Origin: an uncultured Collinsella sp.
GTDB taxonomy: Bacteria; Actinomycetota; Coriobacteriia; Coriobacteriales; Coriobacteriaceae
NCBI GenBank assembly: GCA_900541135.1
Contig: UQIG01000013.1
Location: forward strand, 1 to 54,349
DNA length: 54,349 bases
Direction: 5' to 3'
Made by a program: the position numbers and the translations under genes. Positions 33,167 through 41,098 of this stretch are shown one piece after another (position 1 is the stretch's first letter; each line of letters begins with the position of its first letter). A model generated the notes under the pieces. The model had not been told where the DNA came from, searched no databases, and saw only the letters and a list, made by a program, of their open reading frames with translations.

Positions 33167-34837
33167 ATGCCTGGTGTTACCCCTGCAGAAGTTCTGTCCA
33201 ACTTTGGCATTACACTCGTTGAAGATCCCGCTGAAAATCAGCCTCGTCTGCTGGTCGATCTACCCGCTGCGGAGCTTGTCGAGTACGCCATCCGCCGCGA
33301 AGAAGGCCGCATGGCATCCAACGGCGCGCTGGTGATCGAGACGGGGGAGCGCACCGGCCGTTCACCCAACGATCGCTTTATCGTTGACACCCCCGATGTT
33401 CACGACAAGATTGCCTGGGGCGCAGTCAACCGCCCGCTGTCCGTCGAGAGCTATGAGGCCATCAAGGCCGGCATCGTCGACTATCTCAACGAGCGCGACG
33501 TGTTCGTCACCCGCGGCATGGCAGGCGCCGACCGCAACCACACGCGTCGACTGCTCGTTGCCTGCGAGCGTGCCAGCCAGGCACTTTTTATTAAGCAGAT
33601 GCTCGCCCGCCCGCTCGCTCGCGAAATCGCGCGCACCGGCGAGCCGGACTTCTGCGTCCTTGCCGCGCCAGGTTACCAGTGTGACCCCGCCATCAAGGGC
33701 CTCAACTCCAGCGCCGCGGTGGTCATCAACTTCCAGGAACGCGTGATTCTGGTCGCCGGCACCGGCTACTCCGGCGAGATTAAAAAGTCGATCTTTAGCG
33801 TCATGAACTATCTGCTGCCCGTCGAGGACGACGTGCTGCCCATGCACTGCTCGGCCAGCATGGATCCCGTCACGCACGAGACCGCCGTGTTCTTTGGCCT
33901 GTCCGGCACCGGCAAGACCACGCTTTCGGCCAATCCCACGCGCCTGCTGATCGGCGACGACGAGCACGGTTGGTCCGACATGGGTATCTTCAACATCGAG
34001 GGTGGCTGCTACGCAAAATGCGAGGGCCTGGACGCCTTCCACGAGCCCGAGATCTTCAACGCCGTCCGTTTTGGCGCCATTTGCGAAAACGTGGTGCTCG
34101 ACGAGAACCGCAAGCCCAACTACGACGACATCTCGATCACGCACAACACGCGCGTGGCCTATCCCGTGGAGCACATTCCTAACGCGTGGACTAAGGGCAT
34201 GGGCACCACTCCGAGTGTCGTGCTGTTCCTGACTTGCGACGCTTTTGGCGTGCTGCCGCCCATCTCACGCCTGACGGCCGATGCCGCTATGTACCACTTT
34301 GTGACGGGCTTTACGGCTAAGATTCCCGGCACCGAGGTCGGCGTCACCGAGCCCACGCCCACGTTCTCTTCGCTGTTCGGCGAGCCGTTTATGCCGCTCG
34401 ACCCCATGGTTTACGCCAAGATGCTTGGCGAGCGCATTGCCGACGGCCGCACGCGCGTGTACCTGGTCAACACCGGCTGGATTGGCGGCGGCTACGGCGT
34501 GGGTCATCGCATCGAGCTGGCCTACACGCGCTCGCTGGTCGCGCGCGCCCTCGACGGCACCATCGAGGACAGCGAGTTCGTGCACGACGACATCTTTAAC
34601 GTTGACATTCCCACGACGTGCCACGGCGTGCCCGATGGCATCCTGGTGCCGCGCCAATACTGGCAGAGCACCGCGCGCTACGACGAGGCCGCGCACAACC
34701 TGGCGGTGATGTTCGAGGAGAACTTCGAGAAGAAGTACTCGCACCTGCCCGAGTCCGTCAAAGCCGCCGGCCCGCACGCCCAGGTGTCCGCCGAGGCCCG
34801 TCATCGCGGCCACGGCTTGCTGGGACTCCGCCACTAG
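33167..34837 (+). CDS. pckA: Phosphoenolpyruvate carboxykinase (ATP)
   Basis: This 556-residue enzyme interconverts oxaloacetate and phosphoenolpyruvate; in fermenting gut bacteria it often runs toward oxaloacetate and succinate. The P-loop GLSGTGKTTLS, kinase-2 LIGDDEHGWSD, the substrate Arg region ERTGRSPNDRFIVD and the metal-site segment MHCSAS are present. ATG 33167 follows AAAGGAGG. The upstream gap has a palindromic operator candidate and four small repeats; a GGGAC palindrome follows the gene within 20 bases. Confidence 0.96.
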   Translation: MPGVTPAEVLSNFGITLVEDPAENQPRLLVDLPAAELVEYAIRREEGRMASNGALVIETGERTGRSPNDRFIVDTPDVHDKIAWGAVNRPLSVESYEAIKAGIVDYLNERDVFVTRGMAGADRNHTRRLLVACERASQALFIKQMLARPLAREIARTGEPDFCVLAAPGYQCDPAIKGLNSSAAVVINFQERVILVAGTGYSGEIKKSIFSVMNYLLPVEDDVLPMHCSASMDPVTHETAVFFGLSGTGKTTLSANPTRLLIGDDEHGWSDMGIFNIEGGCYAKCEGLDAFHEPEIFNAVRFGAICENVVLDENRKPNYDDISITHNTRVAYPVEHIPNAWTKGMGTTPSVVLFLTCDAFGVLPPISRLTADAAMYHFVTGFTAKIPGTEVGVTEPTPTFSSLFGEPFMPLDPMVYAKMLGERIADGRTRVYLVNTGWIGGGYGVGHRIELAYTRSLVARALDGTIEDSEFVHDDIFNVDIPTTCHGVPDGILVPRQYWQSTARYDEAAHNLAVMFEENFEKKYSHLPESVKAAGPHAQVSAEARHRGHGLLGLRH

Positions 34838-34852
34838 CGTCGCCTCAGACCC

Positions 34853-34894
34853 AAAACCACCATAAAGGGGCCAGTGCATCTTTGTGGTGGTTTT
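34853..34894 (+). repeat. GGGAC-family palindrome (stem AAAACCACCACAAAG)
   Basis: 15-bp arms (34853-34867 and 34880-34894) with one G-T pair; the loop GGGCCAGTGCAT is a variant of the GGGACAG core. It follows pckA and may terminate it. Confidence 0.88.
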
Positions 34895-35065
34895 GCTCGC
34901 GTGGATGACTCGGGTTACAATACGTCTGACATATCGTCCCCTTCTCCGGATGGGGACAGCGCAAGCGTTCTTGTGACGGCACCGTAGGACTTTGAAGGTG
35001 GCCGTTGTAAGGGCGCTTTTTGTTTAGGCGCCCTCACTCGGGCGCGCACAATGAAGGGAGAGCGT

Positions 35066-35785
35066 ATGAAGAGCTTTATTACCGAGGATTCATTCTGGGA
35101 GCTGTTTCCGCAGGCAGCGGTCGGTGTTGTGATCGTGGAGGGCATGAAGCCCACGGCTCAGATTCCTCAAGAGGACGTGGATGCGATTGCGGCGTTGCTC
35201 GACCGCGCCAATATCGATGCGGAGCGTCATCTGACCAGCGACACTATCAGCGAGAACGCACCGGTCAAGGCATGGCGCGAGGCCTATCGTCTGTTCAAGA
35301 CCAAGAAAGGCGCGCGCTGCTCGATCGAGAACTTGCTCAAACGCGTGCTCAAAGGCAAGCCGGTGGGCCACATTACGCCCGCGGTGGATATTTACAACAC
35401 GGTGTCGCTGACCTACGCGCTGCCCGTGGGAGGCGAGGATCTGCATGCGATCGAGGGAGACCTTCGCTTGAAGGTGACCGACGGTGGCGATGCGTTCTTG
35501 CCGCTTGGCGAGGAGGCGGACGATCCGACGCTGCCCGGCGAGCTCGCCTACATCGACGATGCGGGCGCTGTGTGCCGCTGCTGGAACTGGCGCGACGGCG
35601 TTCGCACGGCGCTGTCCGATGATTCGGCCGATGCGTTCCTGGCGATTGAGTGCGTGGAGCCCGAGCGGATGGGGGATTGCCAGGCCGCGATCGATCGCTT
35701 AGCCGAGCTGCTCGAGCGCTATCTGGGAGCGACGCTTGTCGTTAAGACGCTTGTGACCCGCGACAGCCCCTGCGTGGAGCTGTAG
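35066..35785 (+). CDS. B3/B4 tRNA-binding-domain protein
   Basis: This 239-residue protein consists mainly of the B3/B4 domain known from the PheRS beta subunit, where it edits mischarged tRNA. Stand-alone versions exist in many Firmicutes and Actinobacteria. Visible: WREAYRLFKTKKGARCSIENLLKR, VGHITPAVDIYNTVSL and LPVGGEDL, all conserved in the family. A trans-editing role is possible but unproven. The ATG at 35066 follows GGGAGAGCGT. A GGGCGC/GCGCCC hairpin (35011-35033) lies in its leader. The gene is bracketed by two inverted GGGAC-family palindromes. Confidence 0.88.
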   Translation: MKSFITEDSFWELFPQAAVGVVIVEGMKPTAQIPQEDVDAIAALLDRANIDAERHLTSDTISENAPVKAWREAYRLFKTKKGARCSIENLLKRVLKGKPVGHITPAVDIYNTVSLTYALPVGGEDLHAIEGDLRLKVTDGGDAFLPLGEEADDPTLPGELAYIDDAGAVCRCWNWRDGVRTALSDDSADAFLAIECVEPERMGDCQAAIDRLAELLERYLGATLVVKTLVTRDSPCVEL

Positions 35786-35813
35786 CGACGCCTGCGGATC
35801 ATGTTCGCCGGTC

Positions 35814-35854
35814 AAAACCACCACAAAGGTGACTGTCCTCTTTGTGGTGGTTTT
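35814..35854 (-). repeat. GGGAC-family palindrome (stem AAAACCACCACAAAG)
   Basis: Perfect 15-bp arms (35814-35828 and 35840-35854). The minus-strand loop is AGGACAGTCAC. It is inverted relative to the 34853 copy, with the B3/B4 gene between. TTTTT follows on the plus strand, so it may terminate that gene. Confidence 0.9.
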
Positions 35855-35958
35855 TATGTTGATGGGTTAACAAATAGGGCGTGCAGGGCTGCCGGCCGTT
35901 AAGTACGGCTAAGATGTTTACCCGTTAGCATTATGCAAGCGAAAGGCGGTCGTCTCCC

Positions 35959-36408
35959 ATGCAGCAGAGCGACGAGACACGTTTCGAGGACTTTGTCGGA
36001 CTGATCAGCGGACTCTACAAGGAGATCCAGCGCATTAAGACGTCTGAGGGCGCAAGGCTGGGTCTCAAGGGCTCCGACGTTATGTGCCTGTACTATCTTG
36101 AGCGCAGCAAGGACGGCCTGACTGGCGCCGACCTAGCTCGCATGGCAGGCGTGACCCGCGCCGCCGTCTCGCGTACGCTGGCGCATCTGGAGGAGGGTGG
36201 CTACGTCGAGGTCGATGATTCGGGCGATGCCGCCGTTAAGTATCGTGCTCCGGTGCGCCTGACCGCTCTGGGCGGCGAGAGCATGAGCGAGGCGGACCGC
36301 ATCATTCGCGAGGTGCTCGATACCACCGGTAAGGCTATGGGTGTGGAACAGCGCGAGCAGATGTATGCGTCGCTGCGCACGATTCTCAACACCCTGCGCG
36401 AGATCTAA
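35959..36408 (+). CDS. MarR-family transcriptional regulator
   Basis: This 149-residue protein has the MarR winged helix: helix-turn-helix GLTGADLARMAGVTRAAVSRTLAHLEEGGYV, wing with DDSGDAAVKYRAPVRLT, and terminal helices for dimerisation. The ligand and targets are unknown. The next gene, a DegV-type fatty-acid-binding protein, is 119 bases away in the same direction. FapR/FabT-like control of lipid genes by MarR proteins is known in Gram-positives, so a link is conceivable. Confidence 0.9.
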   Translation: MQQSDETRFEDFVGLISGLYKEIQRIKTSEGARLGLKGSDVMCLYYLERSKDGLTGADLARMAGVTRAAVSRTLAHLEEGGYVEVDDSGDAAVKYRAPVRLTALGGESMSEADRIIREVLDTTGKAMGVEQREQMYASLRTILNTLREI

Positions 36409-36527
36409 GGCCGCCAAGGCATTTGCTTCCAATTAACAACTGCATAGTCCCGTTTGAGTGCGTATGCCGTGCCGGGGCATTGCTGTCAAAATTCCCCGCG
36501 AGAGGTCCGCGAAAGAAAGGATTCGCT

Positions 36528-37382
36528 ATGTCCATTCGTATTATTACCGATTCCGCGAGCGATATGTCGCCGGCTGAGCACCCCGCTCTGAGTGTTCTGC
36601 CGCTGTCCGTCACCTTTGGCACCGATGTGTACATGGATGGCGTCGACATCGATCACCAGCGCTTTTACGAGATGCTCGTGGAGCGCGATGAGCTGCCCAA
36701 GACCGGCCAGGTCAACCCGTACGCGTTTTCGCAGGCGATTGCCAAGGTTCGTGAAGCCGGCGATGAGGCTGTGATTATTACCGTGGGCGCTAAGCTATCA
36801 GGCACCAATCAGAGTGCCCGTACCGCACTTGCCGAGGCGCCAGGCGGCGACGTTTACGTGGTGGATAGCAATAACGTCACTCTGGGCGAGCGTGTCATGG
36901 TCGAGTATGCCCTGCGCCTGGTGGATGAGGGTCGTAGTGCAGCTCAGATCGCGGCGGCCGTCGAGGCCGTGCGCGACCGTGTGGTGGTTATCGGCCTGCT
37001 CGAGACGCTGGAGTACCTGGTGCGCGGCGGTCGTCTGTCTGCTGCGGCCGGCGCCGTGGGCACGCTGCTCAACGTAAAGCCCGTGGTGGCTGTCGAGGAC
37101 GGTCTGATCGTGCAGCTGGGTAAGGCGCGCGGTTCCAAGAACGGCCGCAATCTGCTCAATCAGAAGGTCGAAAAAGCGGGCGGCATCGACTTTTCCATGC
37201 CGCTGGCGCTCGGCTATACGGGCCTTTCGGATGCGGTGCTCAAGAAGTATATCGAGGACAGCGCGGCACTTTGGGCTGGCCACACCGAAGGCGAGTTGCC
37301 CGTTCACACCATCGGCGCCACCATCGGCACCCACGTAGGCCCCGGCGCCGTCGCCGTAGCCTTCTTCCAGCCCGCCAACTAA
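36528..37382 (+). CDS. DegV family fatty-acid-binding protein, second copy
   Basis: This 284-residue DegV/FakB-type protein opens with RIITDSASDMSP. The segment GAKLSGTNQSARTA forms the lipid-carboxylate site (Thr/Ser-Gly-Thr), and TIGATIGTHVGPGAVAVAF near the end includes the conserved His. It is only distantly similar to the DegV at 2210-3070 (for example, TVGAKLSGTNQSA against FISLCSEWSACYA), suggesting different lipid preferences. The ATG at 36528 follows GAAAGAAAGG. Confidence 0.93.
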   Translation: MSIRIITDSASDMSPAEHPALSVLPLSVTFGTDVYMDGVDIDHQRFYEMLVERDELPKTGQVNPYAFSQAIAKVREAGDEAVIITVGAKLSGTNQSARTALAEAPGGDVYVVDSNNVTLGERVMVEYALRLVDEGRSAAQIAAAVEAVRDRVVVIGLLETLEYLVRGGRLSAAAGAVGTLLNVKPVVAVEDGLIVQLGKARGSKNGRNLLNQKVEKAGGIDFSMPLALGYTGLSDAVLKKYIEDSAALWAGHTEGELPVHTIGATIGTHVGPGAVAVAFFQPAN

Positions 37383-37394
37383 CCGATCTGCCAT

Positions 37395-37433
37395 AAACCA
37401 CCACAAAGGGGACAGGCACCTTTGTGGTGGTTT
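37395..37433 (+). repeat. GGGAC-type palindrome (stem AAACCACCACAAAGG)
   Basis: Perfect 15-bp arms (37395-37409, 37419-37433) with loop GGACAGGCA; the best-formed member of the family. It starts 13 bases after the degV stop. Confidence 0.92.
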
Positions 37434-37462
37434 ATGCTTTTCCGGGTGGAAGGGAGCGAGCA

Positions 37463-37783
37463 ATGGCGTCTGAGGGCTTTTTTGAACGGGTGTACGAGGT
37501 GGTCGAGCAGATCCCCGAGGGGATGGTCGCCACGTATGGTCAGGTGGCGCTGCTTGCCGGTCGTCCACGAAGTGCGCGGTACGTGGGGTATGCCCTGCAT
37601 AGTAATCCGCGTCCCGGCGAGATTCCCTGTCACCGCGTGGTGTTTGCCGACGGGCACATATGCGAGGGCTTCGCTTTTGGCGGTCCCGATGCTCAACGTG
37701 AGCTTTTGCTAGGGGAGGGTGTGGCGTTTAAGGACGACATGCACGTCGACTTGCCCGCCTGTCGCTGGCCAGCAGGGCTCTAG
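37463..37783 (+). CDS. MGMT-family single-domain protein with the alkyl-acceptor Cys
   Basis: This 106-residue protein is the DNA-binding/active-site domain of O6-alkylguanine-DNA alkyltransferases without the N-terminal domain. It has VATYGQVALLAG (recognition helix, with the Tyr for base flipping) and IPCHRVV, so the acceptor Cys is kept. Most stand-alone short relatives (ATL proteins) have Trp there. It may repair alkylated bases itself or flag them. The ATG at 37463 is preceded by GGAAGGGAG. It sits between two inverted copies of the CCACCACAAAGG palindrome. Confidence 0.88.
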   Translation: MASEGFFERVYEVVEQIPEGMVATYGQVALLAGRPRSARYVGYALHSNPRPGEIPCHRVVFADGHICEGFAFGGPDAQRELLLGEGVAFKDDMHVDLPACRWPAGL

Positions 37784-37798
37784 CGCTCTGCCGTGGCC

Positions 37799-37838
37799 AA
37801 AACCACCACAAAGGTGCCTGCCCCCTTTGTGGTGGTTT
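37799..37838 (-). repeat. GGGAC-family palindrome (stem AAACCACCACAAAGG)
   Basis: 15-bp arms (37800-37814 and 37824-37838). The minus-strand loop is GGGCAGGCA, a GGGGCAG variant of the core. Inverted relative to 37395-37433. Confidence 0.9.
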
Positions 37839-37921
37839 AGTTTACTTGGGCTAACTTATGGAGAAGCTATGGCGGCGGATATTGATGCTGCAAAGTAAAC
37901 CACGGTGAACTATATTGGTTT

Positions 37922-38060
37922 CAGCAACGGAGCAGGCAATAGGCGATGAAAAAGCCTGCCCTGTTGAGTTTGATTCGCATTCCTCCCCTCTGTGCGATTC
38001 AACGGTGTACTTCGGGAACAGGCCCGCTGGCAACTAACTGCCAGCGGGCCTGTTCCTGTT
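37922..38060 (+). ncRNA. Candidate small RNA with three hairpins
   Basis: A possible -10 TATATT (37911-37916) is followed by: CAAC-GAGCAGGC/GCCTGC-GTTG (37925-37966); GTT-GA-TCGCA/TGCGATTCAAC (about 37963-38003); and a perfect 18-bp stem GGAACAGGCCCGCTGGCA/complement (38015-38032, 38039-38056) with a six-base loop. It lies between convergent genes, so it is not an mRNA leader. Alternatively it is simply a terminator plus inert repeats. Confidence 0.35.
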
Positions 38061-38102
38061 TGTCGGGGGAGTGCGATGGACGGAGCCGAAGCGGTCCGCT
38101 CC

Positions 38103-38131
38103 AAAAAAGGCGGACGCCGTAGCGCCCGCCC
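38103..38131 (-). terminator. Terminator after trpS
   Basis: On the minus strand GGCGGGCGC-TAC-GGCGTCCGCC is followed by TTTTTT (38103-38108). 35 bases after the trpS stop. Confidence 0.88.
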
Positions 38132-38165
38132 TATAGCAATCGAAAGCTCAAGTCAGCAGATCGGC

Positions 38166-39215
38166 CTAGTACACCATACCCATGGCGTCCTGAACCTCGG
38201 CCAGGGTCTGCTCGGCGATCTCGTTGGCGCGACGGTTGCCCTCATGCAGGACGTCCTTCACATAGTCCAGATCGTTCTCGTAGCGCTGGCGACGCTCGCG
38301 GATAGGTGCGAAGTACTCGTTGACGGCCTCGGTCACGTACTTCTTGAGCTGGCCGGAGCCGCCCATGCCAATCTCCTCGGCAATCTCGACCTCGGAGCGA
38401 CCGGTGCAGATTGCAGCCGTCGAAAGCAGGCCGGACACACCGGGGCGGTTCTCGGGGTCGAACGTGATCATGCGCTCGGAGTCGGTCTGGCTCTTCTTGA
38501 TGCGCTTGGCCGTTTCCTCGGCGGTCATCGAAATATTGATGGCGTTGCCGTAGCTCTTGCTCATCTTGCGACCGTCAAGGCCGGGCAGCAGCGGGGTCTC
38601 GGACAGCAGCGCCTCGACCTCGGGAAATACCTTGCCGTAGCGGTTGTTAAAGCGGCGGGCGACGGTACGGGTGAGCTCGATGTGCGGCAGCTGGTCGCGG
38701 CCGACGGGCACCACATTGCCCTTGCAGAACAGGATGTCGCAGGCCTGGTGCACCGGGTAGGTGAGCAGAAGGCCGGTGAGCTCGTGGCCCGAGGCCTCCA
38801 TCTCGGCCTTGACCGTGGGGTTGCGCGCCAGCTCGGCCTCGGACACCAGCGACAGGAACGGCAGCATGAGCTGGTTGGCGGCGGGCACGGCGGAGTGCGC
38901 GTAGATCATGGTCTTGTCGGGGTCGATACCGCAGGCAAGGTAGTCCATGACCATGTTGTACACGTTGTCCTGGATGTGCTCGGTGGTGTCGCGGTCGGTG
39001 ATGACCTGGTAGTCGGCGATGAGTACGTTGGTCCTGGCGCCCATGTTCTGCAGCTCCACGCGGCCCTTGAGGGTGCCAAAGTAGTGACCCAGGTGCAGAC
39101 GGCCGGTGGGGCGGTCGCCGGTAAGCATGGTGAACTTCTCGGGCGTCTTGGCCAGGCCCTCGCGAATGGCGTTGCTCTTTTGCAGCGCGACTTCGTAGCT
39201 GTTCTCGTTTGGCAT
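38166..39215 (-). CDS. trpS: Tryptophanyl-tRNA synthetase
   Basis: This 349-residue class I synthetase charges tRNA-Trp. The HIGH-type signature is GRLHLGHYFG, preceded by TGDRPTG; KMSKS appears as DGRKMSKSYGN. The sequence belongs to the longer type seen in Firmicutes and relatives, with the insert FRKGNVVPVGRD-like region (here FCKGNVVPVGRDQLPH). The start at 39215 (MPNENSYEV) is chosen; the longer reading has a low-complexity Arg/Pro start. No T-box features were found in the upstream 160 bases. Confidence 0.96.
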   Translation of the reverse strand: MPNENSYEVALQKSNAIREGLAKTPEKFTMLTGDRPTGRLHLGHYFGTLKGRVELQNMGARTNVLIADYQVITDRDTTEHIQDNVYNMVMDYLACGIDPDKTMIYAHSAVPAANQLMLPFLSLVSEAELARNPTVKAEMEASGHELTGLLLTYPVHQACDILFCKGNVVPVGRDQLPHIELTRTVARRFNNRYGKVFPEVEALLSETPLLPGLDGRKMSKSYGNAINISMTAEETAKRIKKSQTDSERMITFDPENRPGVSGLLSTAAICTGRSEVEIAEEIGMGGSGQLKKYVTEAVNEYFAPIRERRQRYENDLDYVKDVLHEGNRRANEIAEQTLAEVQDAMGMVY

Positions 39216-39374
39216 GATTGCTCCTAACGTATGTTCATGGGTCAAGATGATAACGCGTTTATTGGAGAGTCGGGGCGTAAGTAGGCGAGGGGCGGGAGAG
39301 GGGTGGCTTGTGCGATGGGCGCGGCGCGGCCGCGCTTGGCCAACGGTGCCTTGGCACATCCTCGACAGCTTGCC

Positions 39375-40574
39375 CTAGAGCTTGTGGTGGCGCTCTTCCT
39401 TACGTTCCTCAGCTGCCTGCTCCTCCTGCTTAAAGGCGGGGTCGTCGGGGGTGACGAGCTCGTCCTCGTGCGTGCGCTTGTTGTAATGGTGGCGCAGCAC
39501 GGGCTCAAACAGGTGCAGGTGCTTGGCGAAGGCCGCCGAGCCAATGGCGAGCACGGTAAAGATGAGCACGCGCATGGGCACCTCGACCTGGTTAATCGCG
39601 GCGGCGCCGGCCGAAAGCATGATGCACCAGGCATAGATGAGCAGCACAGCCTGTTTTTGGTTGTAGCCTTCTTGGATCAGGCGGTGGTGGATGTGGCCCT
39701 TGTCGGCCTGCCCGATGCTAATGTGGGCGCGCTTGCGGCGCACGATGGCGCTAAACGTGTCGATGATAGGCACGCCGGCAACGATGAGCGGGATGATAAG
39801 CGAGGTGAGTGCGGCGGTGCGGCTCACGTTGAGCAGCGAGATGGAGCCCAGCGCAAAGCCCAGAAGCAGCGACCCCGAGTCGCCCAAGAAGATGCTTGCG
39901 GGGTTGAAGTTGTAGCGCAAAAAGGCCAGACAGGCGCCAAAGAGCGCAATGGAGAGCGCGGCGGCGTCGATGCGGCCCGAGAGAACGGCCATCGAAAACA
40001 TGGTGAACGACGCGATGCCGCAGATGCCCGTGGCCAAGCCGTCGAGGCCGTCGATGAGGTTAATGATGTTGGTGAATGCCACCAGATAGATCACGGTAAT
40101 GGGGTAGGCGAGCCATCCGAGCATGATCTCGCCGGGAGCAAACGGGTTGACGATGACGCCGATCCGCAGGCCGCCCATGCAGGCGATAAGCGCGGCGAGG
40201 ACCTGTCCGGCCAGCTTTTGCTTGGGCGTGAGCTGGAAGACGTCGTCGATAGCGCCGGTCGCAAAGATGACGGTAAAGGAGAGCGCCAGCATGGGATAGC
40301 TAATGTGAAGGCGCGGGTGCGGCACCAAAACGGGCGGCCAGCCTAGGTGCCAGGTGCCTAGGATTTGCACAATGCAGGCAACGACCAGGCCCAAAAACAC
40401 CGCCGCTCCGCCCAAACGTGGGATGGGCCTGGTGTTGATGCGGCGCTTAGAAGGATAGTCGACGGCATCGAGCTTAATTGCCAAGCGCTTGACAAGGGGC
40501 ACCGCGAGGAAGGTCGTGATAAAGGCCGCCGCTGCCACGCATAGGTACGGTATGTAGCTCGGGGATGAAGCCAT
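39375..40574 (-). CDS. Undecaprenyl-phosphate sugar-1-phosphate transferase (GT4; WecA/TagO type)
   Basis: This 399-residue membrane enzyme with about 11 helices moves GlcNAc-1-P (or similar) from UDP-sugar onto undecaprenyl phosphate, starting teichoic-acid-like or other surface glycans. The motifs are TRPIPRLGG, GAIDDVFQLTPKQKL (Asp-Asp), NLIDGLDGLATG, GDSGSLLLGF and the His-rich KGHIHHRL that separates WecA/TagO from MraY. The C-terminal ~50 residues are charged and His/Glu-rich. The start at 40574 has no good ribosome-binding site; an upstream ATG at 40646 is the alternative. Confidence 0.9.
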   Translation of the reverse strand: MASSPSYIPYLCVAAAAFITTFLAVPLVKRLAIKLDAVDYPSKRRINTRPIPRLGGAAVFLGLVVACIVQILGTWHLGWPPVLVPHPRLHISYPMLALSFTVIFATGAIDDVFQLTPKQKLAGQVLAALIACMGGLRIGVIVNPFAPGEIMLGWLAYPITVIYLVAFTNIINLIDGLDGLATGICGIASFTMFSMAVLSGRIDAAALSIALFGACLAFLRYNFNPASIFLGDSGSLLLGFALGSISLLNVSRTAALTSLIIPLIVAGVPIIDTFSAIVRRKRAHISIGQADKGHIHHRLIQEGYNQKQAVLLIYAWCIMLSAGAAAINQVEVPMRVLIFTVLAIGSAAFAKHLHLFEPVLRHHYNKRTHEDELVTPDDPAFKQEEQAAEERKEERHHKL

Positions 40575-41098
40575 GAATCTAAAAACCGCCAAGCGTCGAA
40601 GGAAAAGGTCAAAGGTTGCTACGCGGAAATGGCATAGCTGTCCCATGATACTCGACCGAGGGGGGTGCGGAGGTTTGCACCGTGCGATTATCACGCGCAT
40701 ACCAGATATTGGGATGTTGTCGATGGCTTGTCGGGATGCCGGCGGGGATCCATATGGACTGTAATGGTGATTTTCGGCAAAAGAAAACCACCCCCCACGT
40801 TACGAAAATGAACCCACCTAAAACAGGTGGGTGCCCTCATCGACTGTTCCAGCGTCCTTAACAACGAAGGATACCTGTACTAGGTACGACTGTGTGGGCT
40901 CCCTAAATAAACGCGACGGTTCACCCAGTTGCTCCGCGGGGGGCGGAATACCTACATCATAAAGCGGCACTTTATTGATTCCAGTCTTGACATTACAAAA
41001 ATCGTGTCGGACGATTACGGCGCCTTGGGCTCGAGCCGTCTGTGGGGTTGATCCCTTTACGTTTGAGCTGCTGAATCGTTGTTTTGGAGCATGGTTTT
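40575..41098. other. 524-base gap containing a candidate 6S-like RNA
   Basis: Divergent intergenic region between the GT4 transferase (minus) and radical SAM (plus) genes. It holds the structured minus-strand segment 40803-40962 listed separately. On the plus strand a consensus -35 TTGACA occurs at 40987-40992 but only a poor -10 (GACGAT). Confidence 0.6.
40803..40962 (-). ncRNA. Structured RNA, possibly 6S RNA
   Basis: On the minus strand a promoter-like TTGTAA (40993-40998), 18-base spacer and TAAAGT (40969-40974) precede ~160 bases. Stems seen: CCGC/GCGG, TACCT/AGGTA, TCCTT/AAGGA, and an outer GCCC/GGGC around ACAGTCG. The end is an ideal terminator ACCCACCT/AGGTGGGT followed by TCATTTTC. 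The size, the position between divergent genes and the GGGCACCCACCT end remind me of 6S RNAs of Gram-positive bacteria. The family assignment is tentative. Confidence 0.45.

Noticed and set aside
34853..37838. Four CCACCACAAAG palindromes as a possible CRISPR array
   Set aside because: The copies are hundreds to thousands of bases apart, alternate in orientation and have genes between them; no regular spacers and no cas genes.
39216..39374. T-box leader upstream of trpS
   Set aside because: No AGGGUGGnACCGCG-type antiterminator or specifier hairpin could be found in this stretch.
40803..40962. tmRNA or SRP RNA as identity of the structured region
   Set aside because: It lacks the tRNA-like TTCGA arm and resume codons of tmRNA, and the GGAAGGAAGCA-type SRP tip; 6S-like remains the least bad option.
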